A stretch of 64,000 bases of DNA from Arthrobacter sp. V1I7 (GCF_030817015.1 NZ_JAUSYS010000001.1:3720001-3784000), one strand, 5' to 3'. Counted from the stretch's first letter, positions 17,785 to 26,717 are shown. Numbers and translations: made by a program. Notes: generated from the sequence alone by a model not told the origin.

Positions 17785-18234
17785 ATGGGCATCAAGGACG
17801 ACGCCGTCGAGGTTCGGGCGCAAGGCTGGCGGACCCTGGCGGCCCTGCACGGGCTGATCGAGGCCGAGCTGGAGCGCTCGCTGCAGGCCGAAGCCCAGCT
17901 GTCCGTGGTCGAGTACACCGTACTGGACGCGCTGAGCCGGCAGGACGGCTGGCATATGCGGATGCAGCAGCTGGCCCGCGCCACGGCCCTGAGTGCCAGC
18001 GCCACGACCCGCCTGGTCAACCGGCTCGAGGACCGCGGCCTGCTCACCCGGATCCTGTGCGCCGATGACCGCCGCGGGATCTATACCGAGCTCACCCCGA
18101 GTGGCATTGCGCTGCTGGAGCAGGCCCGGCCCGCCCACGACGCCACCCTCGAGCGGGCACTGGCCCAGGCCCAGGAGATCCCGGAGCTGGCGCCGCTCGT
18201 CGACGCCCTCCCCCGGCTGCACGCCGGGGTCTGA
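17785..18234 (+). CDS. MarR-family transcriptional regulator
   Basis: 149 aa winged helix. QLARATALSASATTRLVNRLEDRG is the DNA-reading helix and ADDRRGIYTELTPSGIALLEQA forms the wing and dimer helix. The start is ATG 17785, preceded by GAAGGGAAG; an upstream ATG at 17767 is less well placed. Divergent from the MFS efflux gene, which it probably represses until a drug-like ligand binds. Confidence 0.9.
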   Translation: MGIKDDAVEVRAQGWRTLAALHGLIEAELERSLQAEAQLSVVEYTVLDALSRQDGWHMRMQQLARATALSASATTRLVNRLEDRGLLTRILCADDRRGIYTELTPSGIALLEQARPAHDATLERALAQAQEIPELAPLVDALPRLHAGV

Positions 18235-18280
18235 ATCCCGCGTCTGAACCCGGCGTCTCAACCCGGGGTCTGAAGCCGGA
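18229..18280. repeat. Four degenerate 13-nt repeats overlapping the MarR stop codon
   Basis: Four consecutive copies close to GTCTGAACCCGGC, beginning in the last codons of the MarR gene, so the stop TGA is inside the first copy. Confidence 0.6.
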
Positions 18281-18307
18281 GCCTGGAAGCCCCGGGCTTC
18301 CAGGCTC
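18279..18307. terminator. Perfect 29-nt palindrome, terminator-like
   Basis: 14-bp arms (GAGCCTGGAAGCCC and complement) around one C. It follows the MarR gene and has no U-run. It could form a cruciform or hairpin that ends both the MarR transcript and any minus-strand transcript of the pseudogene remnant. Confidence 0.55.
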
Positions 18308-18364
18308 GCACTGCCAGCCCGGGCTTCAGCTTCTGGCTGCCAGCCTGCGGCTCACCGCCCCGGG

Positions 18365-18512
18365 CTACGCGGCGGCGAGTTGCCTGAAGTGATGCTCCAG
18401 GTCCTCGAGGCTCTTGTCCTTGGTCTCCGGATGCACTTCGCGGCAAACAGGATCGCCCCGATACCCAGCAGGGCGAAGAGGAAGAAGGTAACAGTCCGAT
18501 CGGGCTACCCGC
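18365..18512 (-). pseudogene. C-terminal remnant of an MFS sugar porter
   Basis: The last about 48 codons of a sugar-porter-family transporter survive. One frame reads TVTFFLFALLGIGAILFAAK (last helix). After a one-base shift near 18448, the next frame reads VHPETKDKSLEDLEHHFRQL, matching the PETKGRSLE-type tail of sugar porters. The stop is at 18365-18367. No upstream part of the gene remains; the sequence beyond 18512 passes into the next gene's promoter. A decayed deletion remnant. Confidence 0.7.
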
Positions 18513-18613
18513 TTCTGCTTTTCAAGGATTTCACCCAAAAGGGCATTGCGGAGAAAAGCTGCCGGCAGTAGCCTTAAACAACCAAGAGGTTGATCAACGT
18601 AGCGGTTGACCAT

Positions 18614-19483
18614 ATGACGGACGGAGGTGCAATTCCGGTGCCAGTCCGCGACGACGAACACCTTGATTCGGCGTTCCTGGCCCTGGCCGATCCCATCCGT
18701 CGCAGCATCATCTCCCAGCTCAGCCGGGGCCCGGCCACCGTGAATGAACTGGCGGAACCTTTCGCGATCAGCAAGCAGGCGGTCTCGAAACACATCCAGG
18801 TCCTCGAGCAGGCGCAACTGGTCACGCGCACCCGTGATGCCCAGCGCCGGCCCGTCCACCTGAATCCCGCACGGCTGGAGGCGCTCACCGCATGGATCGA
18901 CCAGTACCGGCTGGTCCGCGAGGGGCAGTTCCGCAGCCTGGACGCCGTGCTCACATCCACCGCCGCGGGCACGCGGCACAGAGGCAAAGGACTTTTGATC
19001 ATGACCAACGCCCTGAAAGTCAACGTTCCGGAGGGCCTGCCCTTCATCGACTACGAGCGGGAGTTCGATTTTCCCGTTGCCGACGTCTTCCGCGCCCACA
19101 AGGAGGCCGAGCTGATCGCCCAATGGCTCGGTCCGCGGGGCTACAAGATGGACATCGACCACTACGACTTCCGGACCGGCGGCAGCTACCGCTACAGCCA
19201 CCTGGCACCGGATGGCAGCGCCTACGGATTCAGCGGCGTCTTCCACACTGTCAGGGAAAACGAGTTTGCCATCCAGACCTTCGAGTTCGACGGCTACCCG
19301 GACGTGGTGAGCATCGAGTTCCTGACCCTGGAAGACCTCGGGGGCGGACGCACCCGGCTCACCGGCCACTCGGTCTACCCCACAATAGAAGCCCGCGACG
19401 GCATGGCACAGTCCGGGATGGAGAGCGGTATGTCCCAAGGCTACGAGCGGCTCGATGAGCTGCTCAGTGGAGCGAAAGTTTAA
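18614..19483 (+). CDS. ArsR-type HTH fused to SRPBCC/AHSA1 domain
   Basis: About 289 aa in one frame. Residues about 10-95 are an ArsR-like winged helix (FLALADPIRRSIISQLSRG, ISKQAVSKHIQVLEQAQL). Residues about 135-289 are an activator-of-Hsp90-like SRPBCC domain (VADVFRAHKEAELIAQWLG, GYERLDELL). These are usually two adjacent genes; here no stop separates them. An AAAGGA sits before the internal ATG at 19001, so the second domain may also be made alone. Start uncertain: ATG 18614 or GTG 18638 (GGAGG 10 nt upstream). ArsR proteins of this kind lack the metal-binding ELCVCD motif, and I see none here. Confidence 0.85.
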   Translation: MTDGGAIPVPVRDDEHLDSAFLALADPIRRSIISQLSRGPATVNELAEPFAISKQAVSKHIQVLEQAQLVTRTRDAQRRPVHLNPARLEALTAWIDQYRLVREGQFRSLDAVLTSTAAGTRHRGKGLLIMTNALKVNVPEGLPFIDYEREFDFPVADVFRAHKEAELIAQWLGPRGYKMDIDHYDFRTGGSYRYSHLAPDGSAYGFSGVFHTVRENEFAIQTFEFDGYPDVVSIEFLTLEDLGGGRTRLTGHSVYPTIEARDGMAQSGMESGMSQGYERLDELLSGAKV

Positions 19484-19497
19484 GAACCCGGACGGTA

Positions 19498-19544
19498 CGA
19501 CGGCGGCCGGCCACCTTCCTTGAGAAGGTGGCCGGCCGCCGTCG
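19498..19544 (+). terminator. Long perfect hairpin terminator
   Basis: 21-bp perfect stem with a 5-nt CTTGA loop, 15 nt after the ArsR-SRPBCC stop. Outer stem CGACGGCGG / CCGCCGTCG is shared with hairpins at 9090 and 25645. Confidence 0.85.
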
Positions 19545-19574
19545 CTGTCCAGAACCCTCCCCTGCTCGTGACGC

Positions 19575-19604
19575 TTGACACAATCCACTGCTGAGTCCTA
19601 AACT
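19575..19604 (+). promoter_or_regulatory. Promoter of the ribose operon
   Basis: Consensus -35 TTGACA (19575-19580), 18-nt spacer, -10 TAAACT (19599-19604). Transcription would start inside the tandem operator immediately downstream, so repressor binding would block initiation. Confidence 0.65.
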
Positions 19605-19606
19605 CG

Positions 19607-19634
19607 TGGAATCCATTCCATGGAAACGATTCCA
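19607..19634 (+). promoter_or_regulatory. Tandem LacI-type operators of the ribose operon
   Basis: Two adjoining 14-bp inverted repeats, TGGAATCCATTCCA and TGGAAACGATTCCA, each with TGGAA/TTCCA arms and no spacer between them. They sit right after the -10 element and 57 bp before rbsR. Likely bound by RbsR; the second copy resembles LacI/CcpA-type sites. Confidence 0.7.
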
Positions 19635-19690
19635 AGGATGCCCGGCAAGAATTAGCAGCCCGGCACGGCCCACACGAAGGAGTGTCTGCG

Positions 19691-20722
19691 ATGAGCACTG
19701 TCACCATCAAGGATGTCGCAGCACTGGCCGGAGTCTCCCCTGCCACAGCATCACGAGTGCTGTCCGGACACCCCGCGACGTCCAGTGCTTCCAGGGCAAG
19801 GGTGACCGCCGCCGTCGAGCAGTTGGACTTCCGCCCCAACGCCCAGGCCCGTAGCCTCCGCTCCACAAGAACCAATGTTGTTGGTCTCCTCGTCTCGGAC
19901 GTGCGCAACCCGTTTTTCGCCGATCTGGCGCACGCAGTAGAGCAGGCGGCTCTTGAAGCGGGGTACGTAATCCTGCTCGGCAACGCCAATGAACTCGAAG
20001 ACCAGCAGAATCGCTTCCTCGATACGCTCATTGATCAGCGTGTGGACGGTGTGATTGTGGCGCCTCAAGGTGATGGCAGCGGTTCCATCCGTTCGCTTCT
20101 CACCCGGGGGATCCCGATGGTTTTTGTGGACCGAAGGGTGGACGGTGTTGATGTCCCCAGCGTCACGACGGACAGCCGCGATGGAATAAAGCAGGCCGTG
20201 GCGCACCTTGCGGACCAGGGGCACCGCCGGATCGGCTACATCGCCGGACCGCAATCCATTTCCACCGGCCGGGAGCGCCACAGCGCTTTCATTGCTGCGC
20301 TGGGTACGGCGGGACTCGACCACGACCCGGCGCTGACAGTATTCGGGGACTTCCAGATTGCGAGCGGCGCAGCCGCCACTGAGCGGCTGCTTCAGCTCGA
20401 CTACCCGCCCACGGCCATCCTCGCAGCCGACAGCCCCATGGCTGCTGGTTCCGTCTCCAAATTGCATGAGAGGGGCGTGCGGATCGGCCAGGACATTGCC
20501 CTCGTAGCGTTCGACAATATCGATTGGTTTTCTCTGCTCAATCCCCCGTTGAGCGTTATCTCGCACAGCGTTGAAGACATGGGCCGGATTGCCGTCGAAC
20601 TGTTGGTGAACGTCATCGGCGGCGAACAACCTGCGTCCGTCTCGCTGCCAAGTGAGCTCATCATCCGCGAGTCCTCCTCCCACCGCTTTCCGGCTCCGCT
20701 GAACCCCCAGAGGAATAATTGA
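19691..20722 (+). CDS. rbsR: Ribose operon repressor, LacI family
   Basis: 343 aa. HTH and hinge MSTVTIKDVAALAGVSPATA, continuing SRVLSGHPATSSASRARV, then a periplasmic-binding-protein-like sensor domain (LLVSDVRNPFFADLAHAVEQ, GHRRIGYIAG). ATG 19691 has GGAG about 8 nt upstream; an in-frame GTG at 19682 is less well placed. First gene of rbsRACBKD; rbsA starts 1 nt after its stop. Expected to release DNA on binding ribose or ribose-phosphate and to autoregulate through the tandem operator at 19607-19634. Confidence 0.92.
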   Translation: MSTVTIKDVAALAGVSPATASRVLSGHPATSSASRARVTAAVEQLDFRPNAQARSLRSTRTNVVGLLVSDVRNPFFADLAHAVEQAALEAGYVILLGNANELEDQQNRFLDTLIDQRVDGVIVAPQGDGSGSIRSLLTRGIPMVFVDRRVDGVDVPSVTTDSRDGIKQAVAHLADQGHRRIGYIAGPQSISTGRERHSAFIAALGTAGLDHDPALTVFGDFQIASGAAATERLLQLDYPPTAILAADSPMAAGSVSKLHERGVRIGQDIALVAFDNIDWFSLLNPPLSVISHSVEDMGRIAVELLVNVIGGEQPASVSLPSELIIRESSSHRFPAPLNPQRNN

Positions 20723-20723
20723 T

Positions 20724-22277
20724 ATGACTGATCCCTCCGCCAACCGCGACGTGGCGCAGAACCCCGGCCAGCCACTGGTCACGCTGAAAAACATCAGCAA
20801 GTCCTTCGGCCCCGTCGCCGTCATCAAAGGCGTCACCGTCAACGTCTACCCAGGCAAAGTACAGGTGCTCCTCGGCGAAAACGGGGCAGGTAAATCCACC
20901 CTGATCAAAATCATGGCCGGCGTTTACCAGCCGGATAACGGTCAGATTCTTATTGACGGTAAAGCTGTCACGCTCCCCAATACCCGTGCGGCAGAAGCTC
21001 ACGGCATTGCCACCATCCACCAGGAATTGAATCTGGTGCCCAGCATGAGTGTTGCTGAGAACATCATGCTGGGGCGCACACCGAAGAAGTACGGCTTGGT
21101 GGATCGGCGTGAATTGCGCCGCCAAGCGAAGGCTGCCCTGGACCGCATCGGTCTCAACGTTGACGTCGACACTTTGGTCGGTGAATTGGGAATCGCCCAG
21201 CAGCAGCTGGTGGAAATCGCCAAGGCGTTGAGCATTGACGCCAAAGTGCTGATTTTGGATGAGCCGACGGCGGCCCTTACCAAGCATGAAACAGAGAGCC
21301 TGTTTCGGGTCGTCGAGGAACTCCGGACGCACCAGGTGGGCATGCTGTTCATCAGCCATCACCTGGAGGAGATTGCCGAGATCGGCGATTCCGTCTGCAT
21401 ACTGCGCGACGGCGAGTTCATCGCCGAAGTGCCCGGCTCAACCCCCGAAGACGAACTGGTCCGGCTGATGGTTGGCCGCAGCATCGACGAGCAGTTTCCG
21501 CGACGCGCCGGGGAGGACGCCTCAGCCCAGAACGTCCTCAGCGTCGAAGGACTGAGCTCGAAGGGCCGGTTCAGCGATATCTCCTTCAGCGTCAAGGCCG
21601 GCGAAATCGTAGGAATCGCAGGCCTGGTCGGAGCAGGGCGAACGGAGGTCATCCGCGCTATCGCCGGCGTCGACCGCCACGACGCCGGGACCGTGAGCAT
21701 ACGCGGCACGAGGCTCCCCAAAGGCGACGTCGGAGCGGCGATTGCTGCCGGCGTCGGGCATGTTCCCGAGGACCGTAAGGTCCAGGGGCTGGTGTTGGAC
21801 GCCTCCGTGAACGAAAACCTTGGCTACGCCACGTTGAAATCCAGCTCGACGCTGGGCTTGGCGGACTTTGCCGGCCAGCGACGCAAGGCCGAGGAGATAG
21901 CCAAGACCCTGCGGATCAGGATGCACAGCATCGACCAACCCATCAGGTCCCTCTCCGGCGGCAACCAGCAGAAGGCTGTCTTCGGCCGCTGGATCATGGC
22001 CGGCTCCACGGTTCTGCTGCTCGATGAGCCCACCCGCGGCGTCGATGTGGGCGCCAAAGTGGAAATTTACGAACTGATGAACCAAATCACGGCTGCCGGC
22101 GGCGCGGTCGTGATGGTATCCAGCGAGCTTCCCGAGGTACTCGGAATGAGCGACCGCATTCTTGTGATGCGCGACGGCGAAATTGCCGGCGAACTCTCAG
22201 CCGCCGATGCCACGCAGGACGCCGTCATGACACTCGCCGCGCGGGATACCGACCCCCTAACGGAGGCAAAGCCTTGA
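20724..22277 (+). CDS. rbsA: Ribose ABC importer, ATP-binding protein
   Basis: 517 aa with two ABC domains, as in RbsA/XylG/MglA. The first half has Walker A GENGAGKST and Walker B VLILDEPTAALT. The second has GLVGAGRTE (degenerate Walker A, usual for RbsA), signature LSGGNQQKAV and VLLLDEPTRGVD. It is a peripheral inner-membrane ATPase powering RbsC. TGA overlaps the TTG start of rbsC (TTGA), so they are coupled. Confidence 0.94.
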   Translation: MTDPSANRDVAQNPGQPLVTLKNISKSFGPVAVIKGVTVNVYPGKVQVLLGENGAGKSTLIKIMAGVYQPDNGQILIDGKAVTLPNTRAAEAHGIATIHQELNLVPSMSVAENIMLGRTPKKYGLVDRRELRRQAKAALDRIGLNVDVDTLVGELGIAQQQLVEIAKALSIDAKVLILDEPTAALTKHETESLFRVVEELRTHQVGMLFISHHLEEIAEIGDSVCILRDGEFIAEVPGSTPEDELVRLMVGRSIDEQFPRRAGEDASAQNVLSVEGLSSKGRFSDISFSVKAGEIVGIAGLVGAGRTEVIRAIAGVDRHDAGTVSIRGTRLPKGDVGAAIAAGVGHVPEDRKVQGLVLDASVNENLGYATLKSSSTLGLADFAGQRRKAEEIAKTLRIRMHSIDQPIRSLSGGNQQKAVFGRWIMAGSTVLLLDEPTRGVDVGAKVEIYELMNQITAAGGAVVMVSSELPEVLGMSDRILVMRDGEIAGELSAADATQDAVMTLAARDTDPLTEAKP

Positions 22278-23311
22278 ACCAGTCCACAACAACCCCACTG
22301 AAGCCACAAGATGCGCCAAACCAGACAAGGAAAACCACAATGTCCATAGCCTCCCAGGCCCGGCCTAAGCCAGGCTTCGACATCAAGAAGTTCCTGGCCA
22401 ACAATGGCGCCCTGGTGGGCCTGTTGGTCCTGGCCCTCGCGCTGTTCATCATCACCCCGGATTTCCTCACCGGCCCGAACCTCCTGAATATCGGCATTCA
22501 GGTTTCCACCGTTGCCATCCTCGCGTTCGGCATGACCTTCGTCATTGTGGCCGGCGGGATTGACCTTTCAGTGGGCTCAGTAGCAGCCCTCAGCGCCATG
22601 GTCTCCGGATACATGTTCGTTTCCTCGGGACTCCCTGGCGGGCTCGCACTCTTGATCGGCCTGCTGACGGGCCTGGTGGTTGGCATGGTCAGCGGCCTTG
22701 CCAGTTCCTACGGAAAACTGCCATCGTTCATCGCCACTTTGGCCATGCTCAGCATCGCCCGCGGCCTGACGCTCGTCATCTCGGACGGAAAGCCGATCAG
22801 AACCGCTCCGGAAGTTTCCTTTCTCGGCGGAAGCATTGGCCCCGTCCCCACACCCATCATTGTGATGGTCATCGCTGCCGGAATCGCCTCCTTCATCCTG
22901 AACCGAATGGTCATTGGCCGCTCCATGTATGCCGTTGGCGGCAATGCCGAGGCTGCCAGGCTTTCCGGCCTGCCAGTCAAGCAAATCACGGTGACCGTGT
23001 TCGCTTTGGCCGGGCTGTTCGCTGCCTTGGCCGGCCTGCTGCTCGCCGGCCGCTTGGACTCAGCCCAGCCGCAGGCTGCTGCGGGCTATGAACTTGACGC
23101 CATTGCCGCCGTCGTCATCGGTGGAGCATCGCTGGCAGGTGGTCTCGGGAGAATCTCCGGAACCATCGTCGGAGCACTCGTGCTCGTGGTCATCCGCAAT
23201 GGCCTGAACCTGCTGAACGTCACATCGTTCTGGCAGCAGGTAGTGATCGGCCTGGTCATTGCCCTGGCCGTCGGCATCGACGTTCTTCGCCGTAAAACCC
23301 GCTCCAGTTAG
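22274..23311 (+). CDS. rbsC: Ribose ABC importer, permease
   Basis: 345 aa, about 8-10 membrane helices, with the family motif FVIVAGGIDLSVGSVAAL and AAVVIGGASLAGGLGRISG. Two starts are possible: TTG 22274 overlapping the rbsA stop with GGAGG 8 nt upstream, or ATG 22340 with AAGGAAA upstream. The 22 residues in between are polar and not membrane-like. Partner of RbsA and RbsB. Confidence 0.93.
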   Translation: MNQSTTTPLKPQDAPNQTRKTTMSIASQARPKPGFDIKKFLANNGALVGLLVLALALFIITPDFLTGPNLLNIGIQVSTVAILAFGMTFVIVAGGIDLSVGSVAALSAMVSGYMFVSSGLPGGLALLIGLLTGLVVGMVSGLASSYGKLPSFIATLAMLSIARGLTLVISDGKPIRTAPEVSFLGGSIGPVPTPIIVMVIAAGIASFILNRMVIGRSMYAVGGNAEAARLSGLPVKQITVTVFALAGLFAALAGLLLAGRLDSAQPQAAAGYELDAIAAVVIGGASLAGGLGRISGTIVGALVLVVIRNGLNLLNVTSFWQQVVIGLVIALAVGIDVLRRKTRSS

Positions 23312-23376
23312 CAACCTCCCACGACATTCATCCCCCCGCAGCAAACAACCTCCCCAAGAAAAAAGAGGAAAGAACA

Positions 23377-24321
23377 ATGAAGCTCTCACTCCCCCGCACT
23401 GTGGCCCTTGCAGCCACTGCCGCAATGCTCCTCACAGGAGCCACCGCCTGCAACCGAGGCGGCGATTCTGCCACCGGCAGCAATCCGAAAGCAGTTCTGG
23501 CCCTTTCCACCTTGAACAACCCGTTCTTTGTTGAGGTCCGCGATGGCGCCTTGGCCGCTGCTAAGACGGCCAACATCCAGCTGGATGTTGTTGATGCCCA
23601 GAACGATTCAGCCACCCAGGCCAATCAGCTGGCCAACGCCCAGACGGCCGGCGCGAAAGCCGTGATCGTCAACCCGGTCGATTCAGACGCGGCCTCGACA
23701 TCCGTATCGGCCCTGACCAAGGCAAGCATTCCAGTCGTGGCCGTGGACCGCACGGTTAACGGCGTGACCCTGAGCTCGCTCGTGGCCAGCGACAACGTCG
23801 CCGGCGGCAAGCAGGCTGCCATTGAACTCGCCACTGCATTGGGCGAGAAGGGCAGCATCATCGTCCTCCAGGGTGTTGCCGGAACCTCCGCCAGCCGCGA
23901 CCGCGGCGCCGGTTTCACTGAGGGCATGAAGGCATTCCCGGACATCAAGATCGTGGCTCAGCAGACCGCCAACTTTGACCGGACTGCGGCCCTGGATGTC
24001 ACCACCAACCTGTTGCAGGCCAACCCCGGCGTCACCGGTGTTTTCGCCGAGAATGACGAAATGGCTTTGGGCGCAGTCCAGGCTCTCGGCGCCAAAGCAG
24101 GTGCCGACGTCAAGGTCGTAGGCTTTGACGGAACCACGGATGGGCTTGCAGCCATCAAGAAGGGCACCCTGGTCGCCAGTATTGCCCAGCAGCCGGCGAA
24201 ATTGGGGCAGCTGGCAGTCGAGCAGATCGCCAAGATCGTCAAGGGTGAAAACGTTGAAGCGACCGTACCGGTAAGCGTTGTCACCGTGAACAAAGCCAAC
24301 GTTGGCGAATTCAGCAAGTGA
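23377..24321 (+). CDS. rbsB: Ribose-binding lipoprotein
   Basis: 314 aa. Lipoprotein signal with lipobox ending ATAC (Cys at about residue 25), then the type I periplasmic-binding fold (LALSTLNNPFFVEVRDGALA, NPVDSDAASTSVSALTKA, FAENDEMALGAVQAL). AGGAAAG lies about 8 nt before the ATG. In this Gram-positive the protein is tethered outside the membrane and delivers ribose to RbsAC. Its last codon overlaps the GTG of rbsK. Confidence 0.93.
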   Translation: MKLSLPRTVALAATAAMLLTGATACNRGGDSATGSNPKAVLALSTLNNPFFVEVRDGALAAAKTANIQLDVVDAQNDSATQANQLANAQTAGAKAVIVNPVDSDAASTSVSALTKASIPVVAVDRTVNGVTLSSLVASDNVAGGKQAAIELATALGEKGSIIVLQGVAGTSASRDRGAGFTEGMKAFPDIKIVAQQTANFDRTAALDVTTNLLQANPGVTGVFAENDEMALGAVQALGAKAGADVKVVGFDGTTDGLAAIKKGTLVASIAQQPAKLGQLAVEQIAKIVKGENVEATVPVSVVTVNKANVGEFSK

Positions 24322-25244
24322 CAGAACAGCAGGCCGGGAAAGTCACCGTAGTCGGTTCCATCAACATTGATCAGGTGGTCCGGGTTGAGCGTCATCCACT
24401 CCCGGGCGAGACCCTGCTGGGCAGCTCCATTATGCTGCTGCCCGGCGGCAAGGGCGCCAACCAGGCCGTGGCCGCCGCTCAGTTAGGGGCCACGGTGCGC
24501 CTCGTCGGAGCGGTGGGAAACGATTCAGGCGCCGCCCTTGCCACAAGCCTGCTGAGCAAGGCGGGCGTGGATCTCGGTGCCCTCAGGACTGTGGACGGGC
24601 CAACCGGACTGGCGCTCATCTGTGTAGCGGACGGCGGCGAAAACACCATCGTGGTCATCCCCGGGGCCAACGCCTCGATGGACGCTCAAGCCGTTCAGGC
24701 TGCTGCGGCGCAGATAGCGGAAGCCGCCGTCGTGGTTCTGCAAGGTGAAATCCCGGCCGCCGGAATCGCGGCGGCGGCCGCGCTGGCGTCGGGCCGGGTG
24801 CTCTTGAATCTGGCTCCGGTTGTGTCCATTGACGCTGCCGTCATCCGCTCGGCAAATCCCCTGGTGGTCAATGAACACGAGGGCGCATTGGTACTTGCAC
24901 AGTTGACTCCCGGTGCCGTGGCACCGGCTGACGACGAGGAACTCGTCGGTGCGCTCCGGTCGCAGGGCATCGCTTCAGTCGTGCTGACCAGAGGCCCCCT
25001 CGGCGCGATTTGTTCGGACGACGCCGGCACCTTCCTCGTGCCTGCCCCGCGGGTCAGCGCTGTGGACAGCTCCGGCGCAGGCGATGCATTTGTCGGCGCG
25101 CTCAGCGTCCGCCTGGCTGCCGGAGAGTCGCTGCTGGACGCTTCGGCCTTTGCGGCCAAAGTCGGCGCCTTCGCGGTGCAGGGCCACGGAACCCAGCCTT
25201 CGTACCCGAAGCTGTCCGATCTCCTTCCGGAGCCGGCGCAGTGA
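24318..25244 (+). CDS. rbsK: Ribokinase
   Basis: 308 aa PfkB-family sugar kinase that makes ribose-5-phosphate. N-terminal signature GGKGANQAVAAAQLGATVRL and C-terminal DSSGAGDAFVGALSVRLA with the catalytic Asp in GAGD. GTG start inside the rbsB stop (GTGA) and stop overlapping rbsD in the same way, so the last three genes are coupled. Confidence 0.93.
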   Translation: MTEQQAGKVTVVGSINIDQVVRVERHPLPGETLLGSSIMLLPGGKGANQAVAAAQLGATVRLVGAVGNDSGAALATSLLSKAGVDLGALRTVDGPTGLALICVADGGENTIVVIPGANASMDAQAVQAAAAQIAEAAVVVLQGEIPAAGIAAAAALASGRVLLNLAPVVSIDAAVIRSANPLVVNEHEGALVLAQLTPGAVAPADDEELVGALRSQGIASVVLTRGPLGAICSDDAGTFLVPAPRVSAVDSSGAGDAFVGALSVRLAAGESLLDASAFAAKVGAFAVQGHGTQPSYPKLSDLLPEPAQ

Positions 25245-25624
25245 AGCGCGGCGGAATTCTGCATGCCGAGCTCAACGCGGCCTTGAGCCGCCTGGGGCAC
25301 GGAGATCTGGTGCTGTTGGCGGACTGCGGCATGCCGGCGCCCGCCGGTGTTCCGGTGGTGGATCTGGCACTGGTCCATGGTGTGCCCCGCTTCGAACAAG
25401 TACTGACTGCTCTCCTTGACGATCTCGTCTTTGAAGACAGCGTCATGGCCCAGGAGGTCCGCGGCACCGAGGCGGAAGGGTGGGTCAGCAGCCGCTTTGA
25501 GCAGGTGAGCCACGTCAGCCACCAGGAGCTCAAGGAGCTGTCCGGCTCTGCCAAACTGTTCATCCGGACGGGCGAGGCAACCCCGTATGCCAACGTTCTG
25601 CTTAAATGCGGCGTCCCCTTCTAA
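25241..25624 (+). CDS. rbsD: D-ribose pyranase
   Basis: 127 aa starting at GTG 25241, overlapping the rbsK stop. Motifs MKRGGILHAELNAALSRLGH (His for ring opening) and ADCGMPAP, and the C-terminal RTGEATPYANVLLKCGV, are those of RbsD, which interconverts pyranose and furanose forms of ribose before RbsK. Last gene of the operon. Confidence 0.92.
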   Translation: MKRGGILHAELNAALSRLGHGDLVLLADCGMPAPAGVPVVDLALVHGVPRFEQVLTALLDDLVFEDSVMAQEVRGTEAEGWVSSRFEQVSHVSHQELKELSGSAKLFIRTGEATPYANVLLKCGVPF

Positions 25625-25644
25625 ATTGATTTGCGCTTAAAGTT

Positions 25645-25691
25645 CGACGGCGGCTGCTCACCTTCCCGGGGAAGGCGAGCAGCCGCCGTCG
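25645..25691 (+). terminator. Ribose operon terminator hairpin
   Basis: 22-bp stem with a single A-C mismatch and a short CGG loop, outer stem CGACGGCGG, inner CCTTCC/GGAAGG. It lies 20 nt past rbsD and ends the operon before the convergent sucD. Confidence 0.85.
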
Positions 25692-25788
25692 TGCTTAAAC
25701 AAACAACGCGGGGTCACTTGCGCCCATCCTCGTTGTGGAGTGGGCAGTCAGTGACCCCGCGCTGCGGTGCTGCTTTGGTGCTGCGGAC

Positions 25789-26691
25789 CTAGAGGGTGGC
25801 GAAGACTTCGCGCAGGAGCTTGGCGGTCTCGGACGGCGTCTTGCCGACCTTGACGCCGGCAGCCTCGAGGGCTTCCTTCTTGGCCTGCGCGGTGCCCGCG
25901 GAACCCGAGACGATGGCGCCTGCGTGGCCCATGGTCTTGCCTTCCGGAGCGGTGAAGCCTGCCACGTAGCCGACGACCGGCTTGGTGACATGTGCCTTGA
26001 TGTAGTCGGCGGCACGTTCCTCGGCGTCGCCGCCGATTTCGCCGATCATGACGATCGCCTTGGTCTCCGGGTCGGCTTCGAACGCCTCGAGGGCATCGAT
26101 GTGGGTGGTGCCGATGACCGGGTCGCCGCCGATGCCGATGGCGGTGGAGAAGCCGAGGTCGCGCAGTTCGTACATCATCTGGTAGGTCAGGGTGCCCGAT
26201 TTGGAGACGAGGCCGATGGGGCCCTTGCCCGTGATGTTCGCCGGGGTGATGCCGACGAGGGCCTCCCCCGGGGTGATGATGCCGGGGCAGTTCGGTCCGA
26301 TGATGCGGGTGACCTGCTTGCCGTTGGCGTCGACCTTGGACTGGGCCAGTGCCCAGAACTCGGCAGAGTCCTGGACCGGCACGCCTTCGGTGATGACGAC
26401 GACCAGGCCGATGCCGGCCTCGATGGCCTCGACGACGGCGTCCTTGGTGAACGCCGGCGGGACGAAGACGATGGAAACGTCAGCGCCGGTCTCGGCCATG
26501 GCTTCCTTGACGGTGCCGAAGACTGTGATCTCGGTGTCGCCGTGCAGGACCGTGGTGCCGGCCTTACGGGCGTTGACGCCGCCAACAACGTTGGTGCCGG
26601 CCTTCAGCATCAGGGCGGTGTGCTTGGTGCCTTCGCCGCCGGTGATGCCCTGGACGATGACCTTGGAGTCCTTGTTCAGATAAATAGACAT
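25789..26691 (-). CDS. sucD: Succinyl-CoA synthetase (ligase) alpha subunit
   Basis: 300 aa TCA-cycle enzyme subunit. CoA-binding Rossmann N-terminus ([18 protein letters not shown]), and the phosphorylated His in [23 protein letters not shown] 26691, 26 nt after the sucC stop, so the two are co-transcribed as sucCD. Confidence 0.96.
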   Translation of the reverse strand: MSIYLNKDSKVIVQGITGGEGTKHTALMLKAGTNVVGGVNARKAGTTVLHGDTEITVFGTVKEAMAETGADVSIVFVPPAFTKDAVVEAIEAGIGLVVVITEGVPVQDSAEFWALAQSKVDANGKQVTRIIGPNCPGIITPGEALVGITPANITGKGPIGLVSKSGTLTYQMMYELRDLGFSTAIGIGGDPVIGTTHIDALEAFEADPETKAIVMIGEIGGDAEERAADYIKAHVTKPVVGYVAGFTAPEGKTMGHAGAIVSGSAGTAQAKKEALEAAGVKVGKTPSETAKLLREVFATL

Positions 26692-26717
26692 GATTAAGTC
26701 GCCTTACTTCCCGGTGC

